Source: Pseudomonas wuhanensis (lineage in GTDB: Bacteria; Pseudomonadota; Gammaproteobacteria; Pseudomonadales; Pseudomonadaceae). Taken from it: 64,000 bases of DNA. Shown piece after piece: positions 45,286-53,491 of this stretch. Each line of letters starts with the position of its first letter. Within the stretch, counting starts at the first letter, position 1. A program made the position numbers and the translations under genes. Under the pieces are notes generated by a model. The model was not told the origin of the DNA, made no database searches, and was given only the letters and a program-made list of their open reading frames with translations. The DNA lies in assembly GCF_030687395.1 (NCBI RefSeq), contig NZ_CP117430.1, forward strand, positions 2,790,001 through 2,854,000, given 5' to 3'.

Positions 45286-46548
45286 ATGAATCAGAACACC
45301 GTGCCGTTGCTGGCCAGTCTTTACAACGAGACTAATGAATCGTCACTCGACGGGCGCATGACGCCTTTGCTGATGCAGGGTTTTCCGGCCGAACCGAAAC
45401 GCCGCGTCACGTGGAACAACTGGATGCGCCCGCCGTTCAATCAGTGGGGCTTCCGCAATCTGGCGCGCCTGCGGCCCTCCATTGATGTGCAGGCGGGTTG
45501 TGGACCAGTCAGTGCGCTGACACAAACACCAAAGGCGCTGGATCAACTGCACTTCGACAGTGAATGTGGTCTGAGCGTCAGTGTCATCGATCACCTGGTG
45601 GCCAGTCACACCGACGCTTTTATGGTGATGCAGGGCGACGCCGTGCTGTTCGAGCGTTACTTCAACGACCAGCGTCCCCAGGACCGGCACGTCATGTTCT
45701 CGGTGACCAAGTCGCTGATCGGCACCCTGGGGGAGCAGTTGGTCTGCGATGGCATCCTCAATCCGCAATTGCCGGCGGCGTTTTACGTGCCCGAATTGTT
45801 GGGTAGCGCGTTTGGCGATGCCACGGTGCGCCAGCTGTTCGACATGGCTGTGGGCATCGACTACAGCGAAGTCTATGACGATCCCAACTCCGAGAGTTCG
45901 CAGTACGGCTACGCCTGTGGCTTCCAGCCGGCACCGGCGCAATACGCTCAGTTCGAGTCGCTGTATCAATACCTGCCGTCGCTGAAAAAACGCGGCAGCC
46001 ACGGCGGCTTTTTCCATTACGTGACTGCCACCACCGAAGCCCTGGCCTGGGTCATGGAGCGCGCCTCGGGCAAGGCCTGCGATCAGTTGCTGCAAGACAT
46101 CTGGAGCCAGTTGGGGTGTGAGCGCGACGGCTACTTCATGGCTGACCCTTGGGGGCGCAGTGTCGCCGGTGCCGGTTTCAGCGCCACCTTGCGCGACATG
46201 GCGCGGTTCGGTCGGCTGCTGGCAAACGACGGTCGCCATGATGGGCAGCAGTTGCTGTCGAGCGAGACCCTCGCACGCCTCTTCGCCGGCTCCGATCCCA
46301 CGATCTACGCCGAAAACACCGAGTTCTCCCACTGGACCCCCGGCGCTTCCTACCGCAGCCAGTGGTACGTCTTCAACGACCACAGCCAAGCGATCATGGC
46401 CGGTGGCATTCACGGCCAATACCTGTTCGTCGACAAGCCGTCCGGCGTGGTGATCGTCAAGCAGTCATCGCTGACCGAGGCCGTCAGCCCATTCGATGCT
46501 GACAGCGTGCGCATGCTGCGTGCCATCGCCGCGCACCTGACTCACTGA
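45286..46548 (+). CDS. Serine hydrolase of the beta-lactamase fold (class C/NylB-like)
   Basis: This 420-residue protein has the SxxK motif FSVTKSLIG (~residue 141), a Tyr-containing second motif around YASxN-like GFFHYVTATTEALAW (~243) and a late HGQYLFVDKPSG region (~370). The pattern resembles 6-aminohexanoate-dimer hydrolases and related esterases or amidases more than true beta-lactamases. No signal peptide is seen, so it is probably cytoplasmic. It leads a probable operon with a porin and a PotF-like protein, which suggests hydrolysis of an imported amide or ester. AGGGGC precedes the ATG. Confidence 0.82.
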   Translation: MNQNTVPLLASLYNETNESSLDGRMTPLLMQGFPAEPKRRVTWNNWMRPPFNQWGFRNLARLRPSIDVQAGCGPVSALTQTPKALDQLHFDSECGLSVSVIDHLVASHTDAFMVMQGDAVLFERYFNDQRPQDRHVMFSVTKSLIGTLGEQLVCDGILNPQLPAAFYVPELLGSAFGDATVRQLFDMAVGIDYSEVYDDPNSESSQYGYACGFQPAPAQYAQFESLYQYLPSLKKRGSHGGFFHYVTATTEALAWVMERASGKACDQLLQDIWSQLGCERDGYFMADPWGRSVAGAGFSATLRDMARFGRLLANDGRHDGQQLLSSETLARLFAGSDPTIYAENTEFSHWTPGASYRSQWYVFNDHSQAIMAGGIHGQYLFVDKPSGVVIVKQSSLTEAVSPFDADSVRMLRAIAAHLTH

Positions 46549-46665
46549 AACGCCCCATAACGACAAGAATCTTGCGTCCTATTCGCCTGGCTCGGCCAGG
46601 TGTTGGCGGCGCTTTGCACCGCCATTTACTGCCCTGTAACAACAATAATCACACAGGAGCTTCAT

Positions 46666-48003
46666 ATGGTTTTCATGACGCGTTTCTCTCGAGCGCTCTT
46701 GGCGGTCGGTTTACCCCTGACCACCCAAGTCGCGCTGGCGGGCTACACCTTCGAGGACGGCAACCTCAAGGGTGAGGTCAACCTCACCGCCGGTGGGGCG
46801 ACTCTTTCCACCCGTAACGTCAACTTCGGCAGCGGCCGCGTCGATGCGCGCAGCGGCAAGAATGGCGGTACGAAAATCGACTGGCAGGAGTTCTACGTCA
46901 AGCCCGGCGTCAAGCTGGAATACGCCCTGCAGCCAGACTTCAGCCTGTTGGCCGGTGGCTCGCTGGTTGCAGCGACCACCTTTGGCGATGGCGATGCCGG
47001 CGGCTTCACCCGCAGCTCTGATGGTGATGTAGCCACCGAAGAACTCTACGGCGGTTTCCGGGCCGGGGAGTGGACGCTCACTGCCGGCCGCCAGAACTAC
47101 ATGATCGGCACCGGCTTCATCGTCATGGACGGTAACCTCGATCAGCTCAAGGACGGCGCCTACTGGCTTGGCCCCAGAACCGCCTTCAAGGATTCGGCCA
47201 TCCTGGCTTGGGATCATGGCGCATTGAAAACCCAGGCCTTCACCTTGCGAGTCGACGATGATCTGGGTGACTTCCGCATGACCGGCGCTAACCTGGATTA
47301 CAACCTCGACGACCAGGTGACGCTGGGGGCCATGGCAATGAAGGTCAATGCCCTGGGGCCCAAGGGCAGTACACTGCCACGACGCCGCGACGGGATGCAG
47401 GTGTACAACGTGCGTGCGTTGAAGGCCAAAGTACCGGGCGTGCCGGACCTGACCCTGAATGCCGAATACGCTGTGGAGCGGGGCAGTGGTGAAGGCGTGG
47501 ATTACGCTGCCAACGCCTGGTATGGCCAGGCGGATTACGCCTTCAACACGTTGCCGCTGACCCCGGTGATCGGCTATCGCTACGCCAGTTTTTCCGGCGA
47601 CGACAACCTCGCCGACAACCGGCAGAAAGCCTGGGAGTCACTGAGCAAGGGCTTCGTCGACTGGAGCACCTGGCTGGTGGGGGATGTCGTCGGCAACTAC
47701 CTGCTGTTCAACAGCAACGAAAACGTCCAACAGTTCTCGCTCAAGACCCACCTCAATGAAACGCTGACCCTCGGCGCGATCCACTATCAGTTCTGGCTGG
47801 ACGAGAAAAACTACATGGGGGCGCCGGTCAGTGATCGGCGCTTTGCGGACGAGAGTGTGGTTTTCCTCGACTGGACCCCGACGCCGTCGTTCTATACGTC
47901 GCTCTCCTATAACTGGGTCAAGCCCTTGGCCGCTGCCAAGCAGGTGTTCGGCGATGACCAGAAATTCAGTGCACTCGAACTTTACTTCACCTACCGCTAT
48001 TAA
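46666..48003 (+). CDS. Outer-membrane porin of alginate-export (AlgE-like) type
   Basis: The 445-residue protein has a signal peptide (to ~residue 27, VALAG) followed by a long beta-barrel (alternating strands, many Gly/Tyr/Asp turns) and a typical C-terminal aromatic end (LYFTYRY). The WTLTAGRQNYMIGTGFIVMD segment is characteristic of the alginate_exp porin family, which covers many substrate-specific channels. It is therefore not evidence for alginate. The start has AGGAG seven bases upstream. It lies 117 bases after the hydrolase and 39 before the binding protein. Confidence 0.8.
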   Translation: MVFMTRFSRALLAVGLPLTTQVALAGYTFEDGNLKGEVNLTAGGATLSTRNVNFGSGRVDARSGKNGGTKIDWQEFYVKPGVKLEYALQPDFSLLAGGSLVAATTFGDGDAGGFTRSSDGDVATEELYGGFRAGEWTLTAGRQNYMIGTGFIVMDGNLDQLKDGAYWLGPRTAFKDSAILAWDHGALKTQAFTLRVDDDLGDFRMTGANLDYNLDDQVTLGAMAMKVNALGPKGSTLPRRRDGMQVYNVRALKAKVPGVPDLTLNAEYAVERGSGEGVDYAANAWYGQADYAFNTLPLTPVIGYRYASFSGDDNLADNRQKAWESLSKGFVDWSTWLVGDVVGNYLLFNSNENVQQFSLKTHLNETLTLGAIHYQFWLDEKNYMGAPVSDRRFADESVVFLDWTPTPSFYTSLSYNWVKPLAAAKQVFGDDQKFSALELYFTYRY

Positions 48004-48042
48004 GTGTCGCGAGCCGCCGCGGCCGCGTAGGAGTGTTTCACC

Positions 48043-49146
48043 ATGAACAAGAATGTACGTAACACCCTGTTGTCCGTCGCTCTGTCGTTGCTGACGGCGG
48101 GAGTGTCACTGGCTGAAGAGCGCACGGTGCGGATCTATAACTGGATCGAATACCTGCCACCGGAGATCCTCAAGAGCTTCCAGGAGGAAACCGGCATCCG
48201 TCCGATCTACGACGTATTCGACAGCGTCGAGACCCTGGAGTCAAAATTGCTCACCGGCAACTCTGGCTATGATGTGGTCTACCCCGGCAGCGCCAACCTG
48301 AGCCACCTGATCAAGGCGGGTGCCGTCCAGCCCCTGGACCGCAGCCAGCTGCCGAACTGGCAGCACCTGGACCCGGAGTTCATGAAAACCCTGGAAGCAG
48401 CGGGTGACACGGGCAACCGCTACGCGGCACCGTATCTGTGGGGCACCACGTTGATCGGCTACAACGTCGACAAGGTTCAGCAAGTCCTGGGCGCCAATGT
48501 GCAGATGAACACGTGGGACATGATCTTCAAGGAAGAGAATCTCGCCAAACTCGCCAGTTGCGGTGTCGGTTTCCTCGACGCGGCCAACGAAATCGTGCCC
48601 ATCGCGTTGCACTACAAGGGCCTCGACCCCAACAGCCAGAAGCGCGAGGACTACCCGCAGGCCCAGGCGGCGATGATGAAGATTCGCCCGCACATCACCT
48701 ACTTCAACTCCTCACGCTACGGCATGGACCTGGCTAACGGTGACATTTGCGTAGCCGTCGGCTGGTCGGGTGGCGTGGCGCTGGCCAAGCAACTGGCTGA
48801 TGCGGCCGGCAAGGGCGTCAAGGTCGAGATGGCGTTGCCCAAGGAAGGTGCACCGATGTGGTCGGACGTGATGATGGTGCCGACCAACGCCCCCCATACC
48901 CAAGAGGCCCATGAGTTCATCAACTACATCCTGCGTCCGGATGTGATTGCCCGGATCAGCAACAAGATCGGTTACCCCAACCCGAACAAGGACGCGACCG
49001 CGCTGGTGAATGCCAACATTCGTAACAACCCCAACATGTATGTGTCGGAGGAGGCGCGCAAAACGTTGTTCGCCTTGCAGCCCATGCCGGCAGCCGTGGA
49101 ACGGATCCGCACGCGCACCTGGACCAGCATCAAGACCAATCGCTGA
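48043..49146 (+). CDS. Polyamine-type ABC binding protein (PotF/SpuD-like)
   Basis: The 367-residue periplasmic protein has a signal peptide (to ~24, VSLAE) and the PotF text RIYNWIEYLPPEILKSFQEE, then YDVVYPGS and NEIVPIALHYKGLDPNS. The terminal half carries VGWSGGVALA and SDVMMVPTNAPH. The aromatic box residues (Trp in YNWIEYL; Trp in GWSGG) fit cationic amines such as putrescine or spermidine. No permease or ATPase genes follow, so it must use a transporter encoded elsewhere. GGAG lies before the ATG. It is the third gene after the hydrolase and porin. Confidence 0.88.
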   Translation: MNKNVRNTLLSVALSLLTAGVSLAEERTVRIYNWIEYLPPEILKSFQEETGIRPIYDVFDSVETLESKLLTGNSGYDVVYPGSANLSHLIKAGAVQPLDRSQLPNWQHLDPEFMKTLEAAGDTGNRYAAPYLWGTTLIGYNVDKVQQVLGANVQMNTWDMIFKEENLAKLASCGVGFLDAANEIVPIALHYKGLDPNSQKREDYPQAQAAMMKIRPHITYFNSSRYGMDLANGDICVAVGWSGGVALAKQLADAAGKGVKVEMALPKEGAPMWSDVMMVPTNAPHTQEAHEFINYILRPDVIARISNKIGYPNPNKDATALVNANIRNNPNMYVSEEARKTLFALQPMPAAVERIRTRTWTSIKTNR

Positions 49147-49303
49147 ACATCGTGGCCCGGTACTTTTATGCCGGGCCCGACGGGTGTGTGTTGATGCCGA
49201 GATCAAACGCAGCGTCGAGCAGCTTCAGCGAATCTTGTTCATTGAGTGTCCAGCCAAAGACATTGCCGCCCAGCACCCGAGGTGATTGCAGCTACGTGTG
49301 TTC

Positions 49304-49915
49304 TCAGGCTCGCATACCGTAAAAGAGCAGCTCGGTGATATTCCTCACCTGAGTGGAGTGTGACTCGATATCCGGCTGTTCCTGGTTGACCAGCCTGAAC
49401 AACTGCAGGTGTGCGTAGTCGTTCAACAAGAAGGCGGCCAGGTCGACGTTGAGATCAGCGCGCAACTTGCCGGCCCGCTGAAGTTCTCTGAGCAAACCGC
49501 TGATTTCAGCCCTGAGTGCATCGTTCATCGCGCGATAGCCTTCGGGCAGTTCGTTGTCGCCGCCAAACAGGATCAGAGGCAGCAGTTCACGCCAGAGGCT
49601 GGGGTGCATGACTTCCAGGGCGTAACTGGTCAACAGGCGCTCCAGGTAACACATGGCGTCGACCGGATCCTCCATCTCGGGGATCTGACTGCGGGTGTCC
49701 TTGAGTGCACGCTGGTCGGCGTCGTGCAGGATTTCCAGAATGATTTCCTGCTTGTTTCCGAAGTACTTGAACACTGTGGGCGCCGACACCCCAGCCTGGT
49801 TGGCGATCTGTTCGATGGTGGTGTTCTGGAAACCTTGACGCTCAAACAATTCGATTGCTGCCTTGCTGATGGCTTGGCGTCGTTCGACTTTCTGACGTTC
49901 ACGCAGTCCGCTCAC
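49304..49915 (-). CDS. TetR-family regulator
   Basis: The 203-residue protein has an N-terminal TetR helix-turn-helix (about 12-58: AISKAAIELFERQGFQNTTI, then EQIANQAGVSAPTVFKYFGN) and an all-helical effector domain. It starts at GTG with AGGAA upstream. It converges on the PotF-like gene and probably controls the hydrolase-porin-PotF unit or itself. A palindrome, TACT-N6-AGTA, lies 61 bases upstream of its start. Confidence 0.9.
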   Translation of the reverse strand: MSGLRERQKVERRQAISKAAIELFERQGFQNTTIEQIANQAGVSAPTVFKYFGNKQEIILEILHDADQRALKDTRSQIPEMEDPVDAMCYLERLLTSYALEVMHPSLWRELLPLILFGGDNELPEGYRAMNDALRAEISGLLRELQRAGKLRADLNVDLAAFLLNDYAHLQLFRLVNQEQPDIESHSTQVRNITELLFYGMRA

Positions 49916-50292
49916 GGGAGATTCCTGTCGCTATGAATAAAGGGGGGCGCACGTCGCCCAATAATCCTTGCAAAATACTTAATCGAGTAAAATTTTTAAA
50001 GCGCTAATTTCTGTAGTGGGTAGTTTCGCGACAGCGAAGGACCCAAGAAAGTCAGCCCAAGCTGCGTTCGGCGCAATGACGTGTTACCTGGATACCTTTA
50101 TTCACCTATTTGAGGCGCGCTGAGCCATTTTGTAGCACACAGCGAACGTCGCGCCGATCCAGTACTCATCGAGTTTTTTTGTAAAAACTCCATTCCAATG
50201 AAGAACTTGAGCTGATTGCCAGAAGCCTGGCACGATTTCTGCTGTTTTGGATTTATGGATAATTGGATACAAAACTGCAAAAGGGTGATGCC
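49916..50292. other. Divergent regulatory gap between TetR and GntR genes
   Basis: These 377 bases contain no gene. They hold a TetR-type palindrome (TACTTAATCGAGTA at 49976-49989), a sigma-54-like promoter (50228-50243) and a repeated TTGGAT motif (50249-50254 and 50266-50271) that may be a GntR operator. Confidence 0.5.
50228..50243 (+). promoter_or_regulatory. Sigma-54-like -24/-12 promoter
   Basis: TGGCACGATTTCTGCT matches TGGCACG-N4-TTGCW with a single mismatch (C for T). Correct GG-to-GC spacing and position 50 bases before the GntR start make it a credible RpoN promoter. No activator-binding site was recognised. Confidence 0.6.
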
Positions 50293-50961
50293 ATGCAATT
50301 CGCTCCTACCTATGTTGAACGTCAGCCCCTGACTGCCGAGGAGGAGGCTTACAACTTTCTGCTGGAAGCGATCTGCGGTGGCCGTTACCGCAAAGGCGAC
50401 CGGCTGATCGCTGAGGACATTGCCAGCGAGATCGGCATGAGCCGCATGCCGGTGCGCGAAGCCTTTCGCCGTCTCGATGCCCAAGGCCTGGTGACCTTGA
50501 GGCCTAACCGTGGGGCCATTGTCAGCGGCCTGGATTTCGAGGAGCTACACGAAGTTTTCGAAATGCGCAGTGCCCTCGAAGGCCTGGCGATCCGAGTTGC
50601 CGTGGGCAAGATCGGTGAGCGTCAGCTGGCAGCGCTGGAACGCATGCTGGACGAGATGGATGACTACCGTGACGAAAGCGCCGAGTGGGTCCGACTTCAT
50701 CGGGCTTTCCATGAATATCTGTGCAGCCTCAGCGGTCGGCCTCGGCTGATGAAACAGATCTCGGCCCTGTATTCGTTGATCGAGGCGCCGATGCGCCTGT
50801 GGCTGCAACACAGCGAAAAACCCTTGAGCGCTCGCCAGGAACACGTGGTGATCCTCGACGCCATTCGCTCGGGCGATGCCGACCGGGCCGAGGCGGTGGT
50901 GCGTCAGCACATCGAAGGCACGGTGCCGGCGTTGATCCAGTTTCTGCAATCGGAAAAATAG
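50293..50961 (+). CDS. GntR-family (FCD) regulator of the transport/GGT operon
   Basis: The 222-residue protein has a winged helix (about 15-75: YNFLLEAICGGRYRKGDRLI, then ISMPVREA-like MSRMPVREAFRRL) and an FCD domain (about 90-210) with metal-ligand pattern RLHRAFHEYLCSLSGRP. An ATG with AAGGGTG upstream starts it. It lies 72 bases before the binding-protein gene in the same direction, suggesting co-regulation or local control of the amino-acid transporter and gamma-glutamyltransferase genes. Confidence 0.88.
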   Translation: MQFAPTYVERQPLTAEEEAYNFLLEAICGGRYRKGDRLIAEDIASEIGMSRMPVREAFRRLDAQGLVTLRPNRGAIVSGLDFEELHEVFEMRSALEGLAIRVAVGKIGERQLAALERMLDEMDDYRDESAEWVRLHRAFHEYLCSLSGRPRLMKQISALYSLIEAPMRLWLQHSEKPLSARQEHVVILDAIRSGDADRAEAVVRQHIEGTVPALIQFLQSEK

Positions 50962-51033
50962 AATCGGGCTCGAGCCCGGCCGTGTTTTGACTTTGAGTAC
51001 TGCCCCGTTACTAAACAACTGGAGTGTCTGGTC

Positions 51034-51840
51034 ATGCATAAACGCCGTTTGTTACTTGCCGCTGTATCCCTCGGACTCTGTACACAATGGGCGGTTGCCG
51101 CGCCCCAAGTGCCGGAGCGACTGCAAAAAGCCGAAAAACTCACGTACTGCTCGGGCATGGATTCACCGCCCTTGGTGTCTTTCGATGAGGCGCAAAAACC
51201 CAGGGGGCTGACGGTCGATCTGGGGCTGGAAATCGCCAAGCGCCTGGGAGACAAATCGGTGCAGTGGCGGGTCATTCCTTTCTCCGGGTTGCTGCCGGCA
51301 TTGCTCGCCCAGCAGTGCGACATGATTGTTGATCAGCTGTTCGACAAGCCCGAGCGGCGGGAGGTGATCGACATCGTCAATTACATGTATTCCAGCCAGT
51401 CAGTGGTCGTCCCCAAAGGCAATCCCAAGGGCATCAAAACCCTGGATGGACTGTCCGGGCACAAGGTGGCCGTGCTCAATGGCTCCACGATCAAAACCTT
51501 GCTGGACGCCGAGAACGAAAAGCTCACCAAGGCTGGCAAGACACCGATGAAACTGGTGGTCTACAACAGCGACACCGACGCCTTTCAGGCGCTGCGCATC
51601 AGTCAGGTAGACGCCTACGGCACCACCGTGGAAACCGCCGGTTACTACGCAGCCATGGCGCCCGATCTGTTCGAGGAAGGGGTGCCGGCCTTCAGCCGGA
51701 TTCTCACCGGTCTGGGAATTCGCAAGGATGATCCGCAGCTCACCGCAGCGGTACAACAGATCATCAGTGACATGCGCAGCGACGGCAGTTACGTGCAGTT
51801 GCTGAGCAAATGGCATGTTTCCAGCGACACACTCGACTGA
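51034..51840 (+). CDS. Polar amino-acid ABC transporter binding protein
   Basis: This family 3 periplasmic binding protein has 268 residues and a signal peptide ending near AVAA (23). Family text includes LTVDLGLEIAKRLGDKSVQW and PALLAQQCDMIVDQLFDKPERREVID-type context, plus YNSDTDAFQALRISQVDAYG. The ligand-binding Arg is expected in the KPERREV segment. It is first of a compact transporter operon (binding protein, permease, ATPase) ending with a gamma-glutamyltransferase gene. Confidence 0.9.
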   Translation: MHKRRLLLAAVSLGLCTQWAVAAPQVPERLQKAEKLTYCSGMDSPPLVSFDEAQKPRGLTVDLGLEIAKRLGDKSVQWRVIPFSGLLPALLAQQCDMIVDQLFDKPERREVIDIVNYMYSSQSVVVPKGNPKGIKTLDGLSGHKVAVLNGSTIKTLLDAENEKLTKAGKTPMKLVVYNSDTDAFQALRISQVDAYGTTVETAGYYAAMAPDLFEEGVPAFSRILTGLGIRKDDPQLTAAVQQIISDMRSDGSYVQLLSKWHVSSDTLD

Positions 51841-51852
51841 GGCTCACGCTCC

Positions 51853-52626
51853 ATGAATTTCAATTGGGATGTGTTCTGGCAATACCTGTTGCAGCCCAGC
51901 GGGGTGTACCTCACCGGACTCTGGCTGACCTGTCTGATCAGTGTGCTGGCGATGGCGTTGGGCTGTGTGTTGGGGCTGGCGGCGGCGCTGATGCGTCTGT
52001 CGCGCAACCCGCTGCTCAACCTGCCGGTACGGTTTTATGTGTGGCTGATGCGCGGCACGCCGCTGTTGGTGCAGATCGTCTTTCTCTACACCGCATTGGC
52101 AGCCGGCGGGATCTTCCGCTTCGAAGACGTGGAGCTAGTTGGTCTGGTGGTGCCAGGCAATATCCAGGCAGCGATCATCGCCTTGGGCTTAAACGAAGGC
52201 GCCTACATGGCCGAGATCATCCGTGCCGGGATCGGCGCCGTGGACAAGGGTCAGTACGAGGCCGGGCGCTCCCTGGGCATGACGTTCGCCAAACTGATGC
52301 GGCGAATCGTTCTGCCTCAGGCGTTCCGGGTCATCGTTCCGCCGTTGGGCAACGAGTTCAACGTGATGCTCAAGAACACGACGCTGGTCAGTGTGATTGG
52401 CGTGCAGGAGTTGCTGCTGAGTACGCAAATGGTCACGTCGGCGACATTCCGGGTATTTGAACTGTATCTGGTGGTGGCGATTTATTTCCTGCTGCTGACC
52501 ACCCTTTGGGGCTTCTTCCAGCGTTGGTTGGAAGCGCGTTTCGGACAGTCCGATCGACCCGTACCGCCGGCGGCTGGCAGCCGCATGTTCGGCCGCAGCA
52601 CGCTGAAATTGCTGAGAGGGCGTTAA
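51853..52626 (+). CDS. Polar amino-acid ABC transporter permease
   Basis: This 257-residue HisM/GlnP-type permease shows [20 protein letters not shown], then [20 protein letters not shown] with the family R-G-T-P loop. The EAA loop is [20 protein letters not shown]. Four to five membrane helices are visible. It starts 12 bases after the binding protein. Usually one permease gene suffices as a homodimer in such systems, and no second one is seen. Confidence 0.92.
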   Translation: MNFNWDVFWQYLLQPSGVYLTGLWLTCLISVLAMALGCVLGLAAALMRLSRNPLLNLPVRFYVWLMRGTPLLVQIVFLYTALAAGGIFRFEDVELVGLVVPGNIQAAIIALGLNEGAYMAEIIRAGIGAVDKGQYEAGRSLGMTFAKLMRRIVLPQAFRVIVPPLGNEFNVMLKNTTLVSVIGVQELLLSTQMVTSATFRVFELYLVVAIYFLLLTTLWGFFQRWLEARFGQSDRPVPPAAGSRMFGRSTLKLLRGR

Positions 52627-52628
52627 GC

Positions 52629-53408
52629 ATGGCGCACAAAAGTGAAGAGCTGATCATCGAGGCGCTGGACATTCACAAGTCCTTCGGCGACCTGAAGATT
52701 CTCAAGGGGATTTCCTTACAGGTGCGGCGCGGTGAAGTGGTGGTGTTGATCGGTGCCTCGGGTTCGGGCAAGACCACCTTTATTCGCTGCATCAATCTGC
52801 TGGAGGACATTCAGGGCGGGCGCATTCGCGTCAACGGCCGTGCCATGGGTTATCGCGAGCGCGCCGACGGCAGCCTGGTGCGCGACTCCGAGCGCAACAT
52901 CGCTCGGCAGCGGCGGGACATCGGCATGGTCTTTCAACGTTTCAATCTGTTCCCCCACATGACTGCGCTGGAAAACATCATTGAGGCACCGATCCAGGTG
53001 CTGGGTGTGCCTCGCGCTGAAGCCTTGGAACAGGCCCGGGCGTTGCTCGCCCGGGTCGGTCTGGCGGACAAGGCCATGCATTACCCGTCGATGTTGTCCG
53101 GTGGACAGCAGCAGCGCGTGGCAATTGCCCGGGCGCTGGCGATGAAACCTCAAGCCATGCTGTTCGACGAGCCCACCAGCGCCCTGGACCCGGAAACCGT
53201 TGGCGAGGTGCTGCAGGTGATGAAGCAGTTGGCCGATGACGGCATGACCATGGTGGTGGTCACCCATGAAATGGGTTTTGCCCGAGAAGTCGCGGACCGC
53301 GTGGTGGTCCTCGATCAGGGCGAACTGATCGAGCAGGGGCCGCCGGAGCAGATATTCAGCCGACCGATACACCCGCGAACCCAGGCCTTTCTCAGCCGCG
53401 TGCTGTGA
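52629..53408 (+). CDS. Polar amino-acid ABC transporter ATPase
   Basis: The 259-residue GlnQ/HisP-type ATPase has Walker [16 protein letters not shown] (~41), Q-loop [13 protein letters not shown] (~102), signature [15 protein letters not shown] (~156), Walker [14 protein letters not shown] and switch VVVTHEMG. It starts two bases after the permease stop. It completes the importer whose substrate is inferred as an amino acid or gamma-glutamyl compound from the neighbouring ggt gene. Confidence 0.95.
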   Translation: MAHKSEELIIEALDIHKSFGDLKILKGISLQVRRGEVVVLIGASGSGKTTFIRCINLLEDIQGGRIRVNGRAMGYRERADGSLVRDSERNIARQRRDIGMVFQRFNLFPHMTALENIIEAPIQVLGVPRAEALEQARALLARVGLADKAMHYPSMLSGGQQQRVAIARALAMKPQAMLFDEPTSALDPETVGEVLQVMKQLADDGMTMVVVTHEMGFAREVADRVVVLDQGELIEQGPPEQIFSRPIHPRTQAFLSRVL

Positions 53409-53491
53409 CCTTTGAGTCGAGCCTTTTATCGCCCGGGAATGGAACCGGTTTACATCCGCCTAATGAATCTTTGTCTGGAAGAGCTTTTGCC

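Noticed and set aside
46666..48003. Alginate export function for the AlgE-like porin
   Set aside because: The family covers many porins, and no alginate biosynthesis gene is nearby; the PL7-like gene is 20 kb away.
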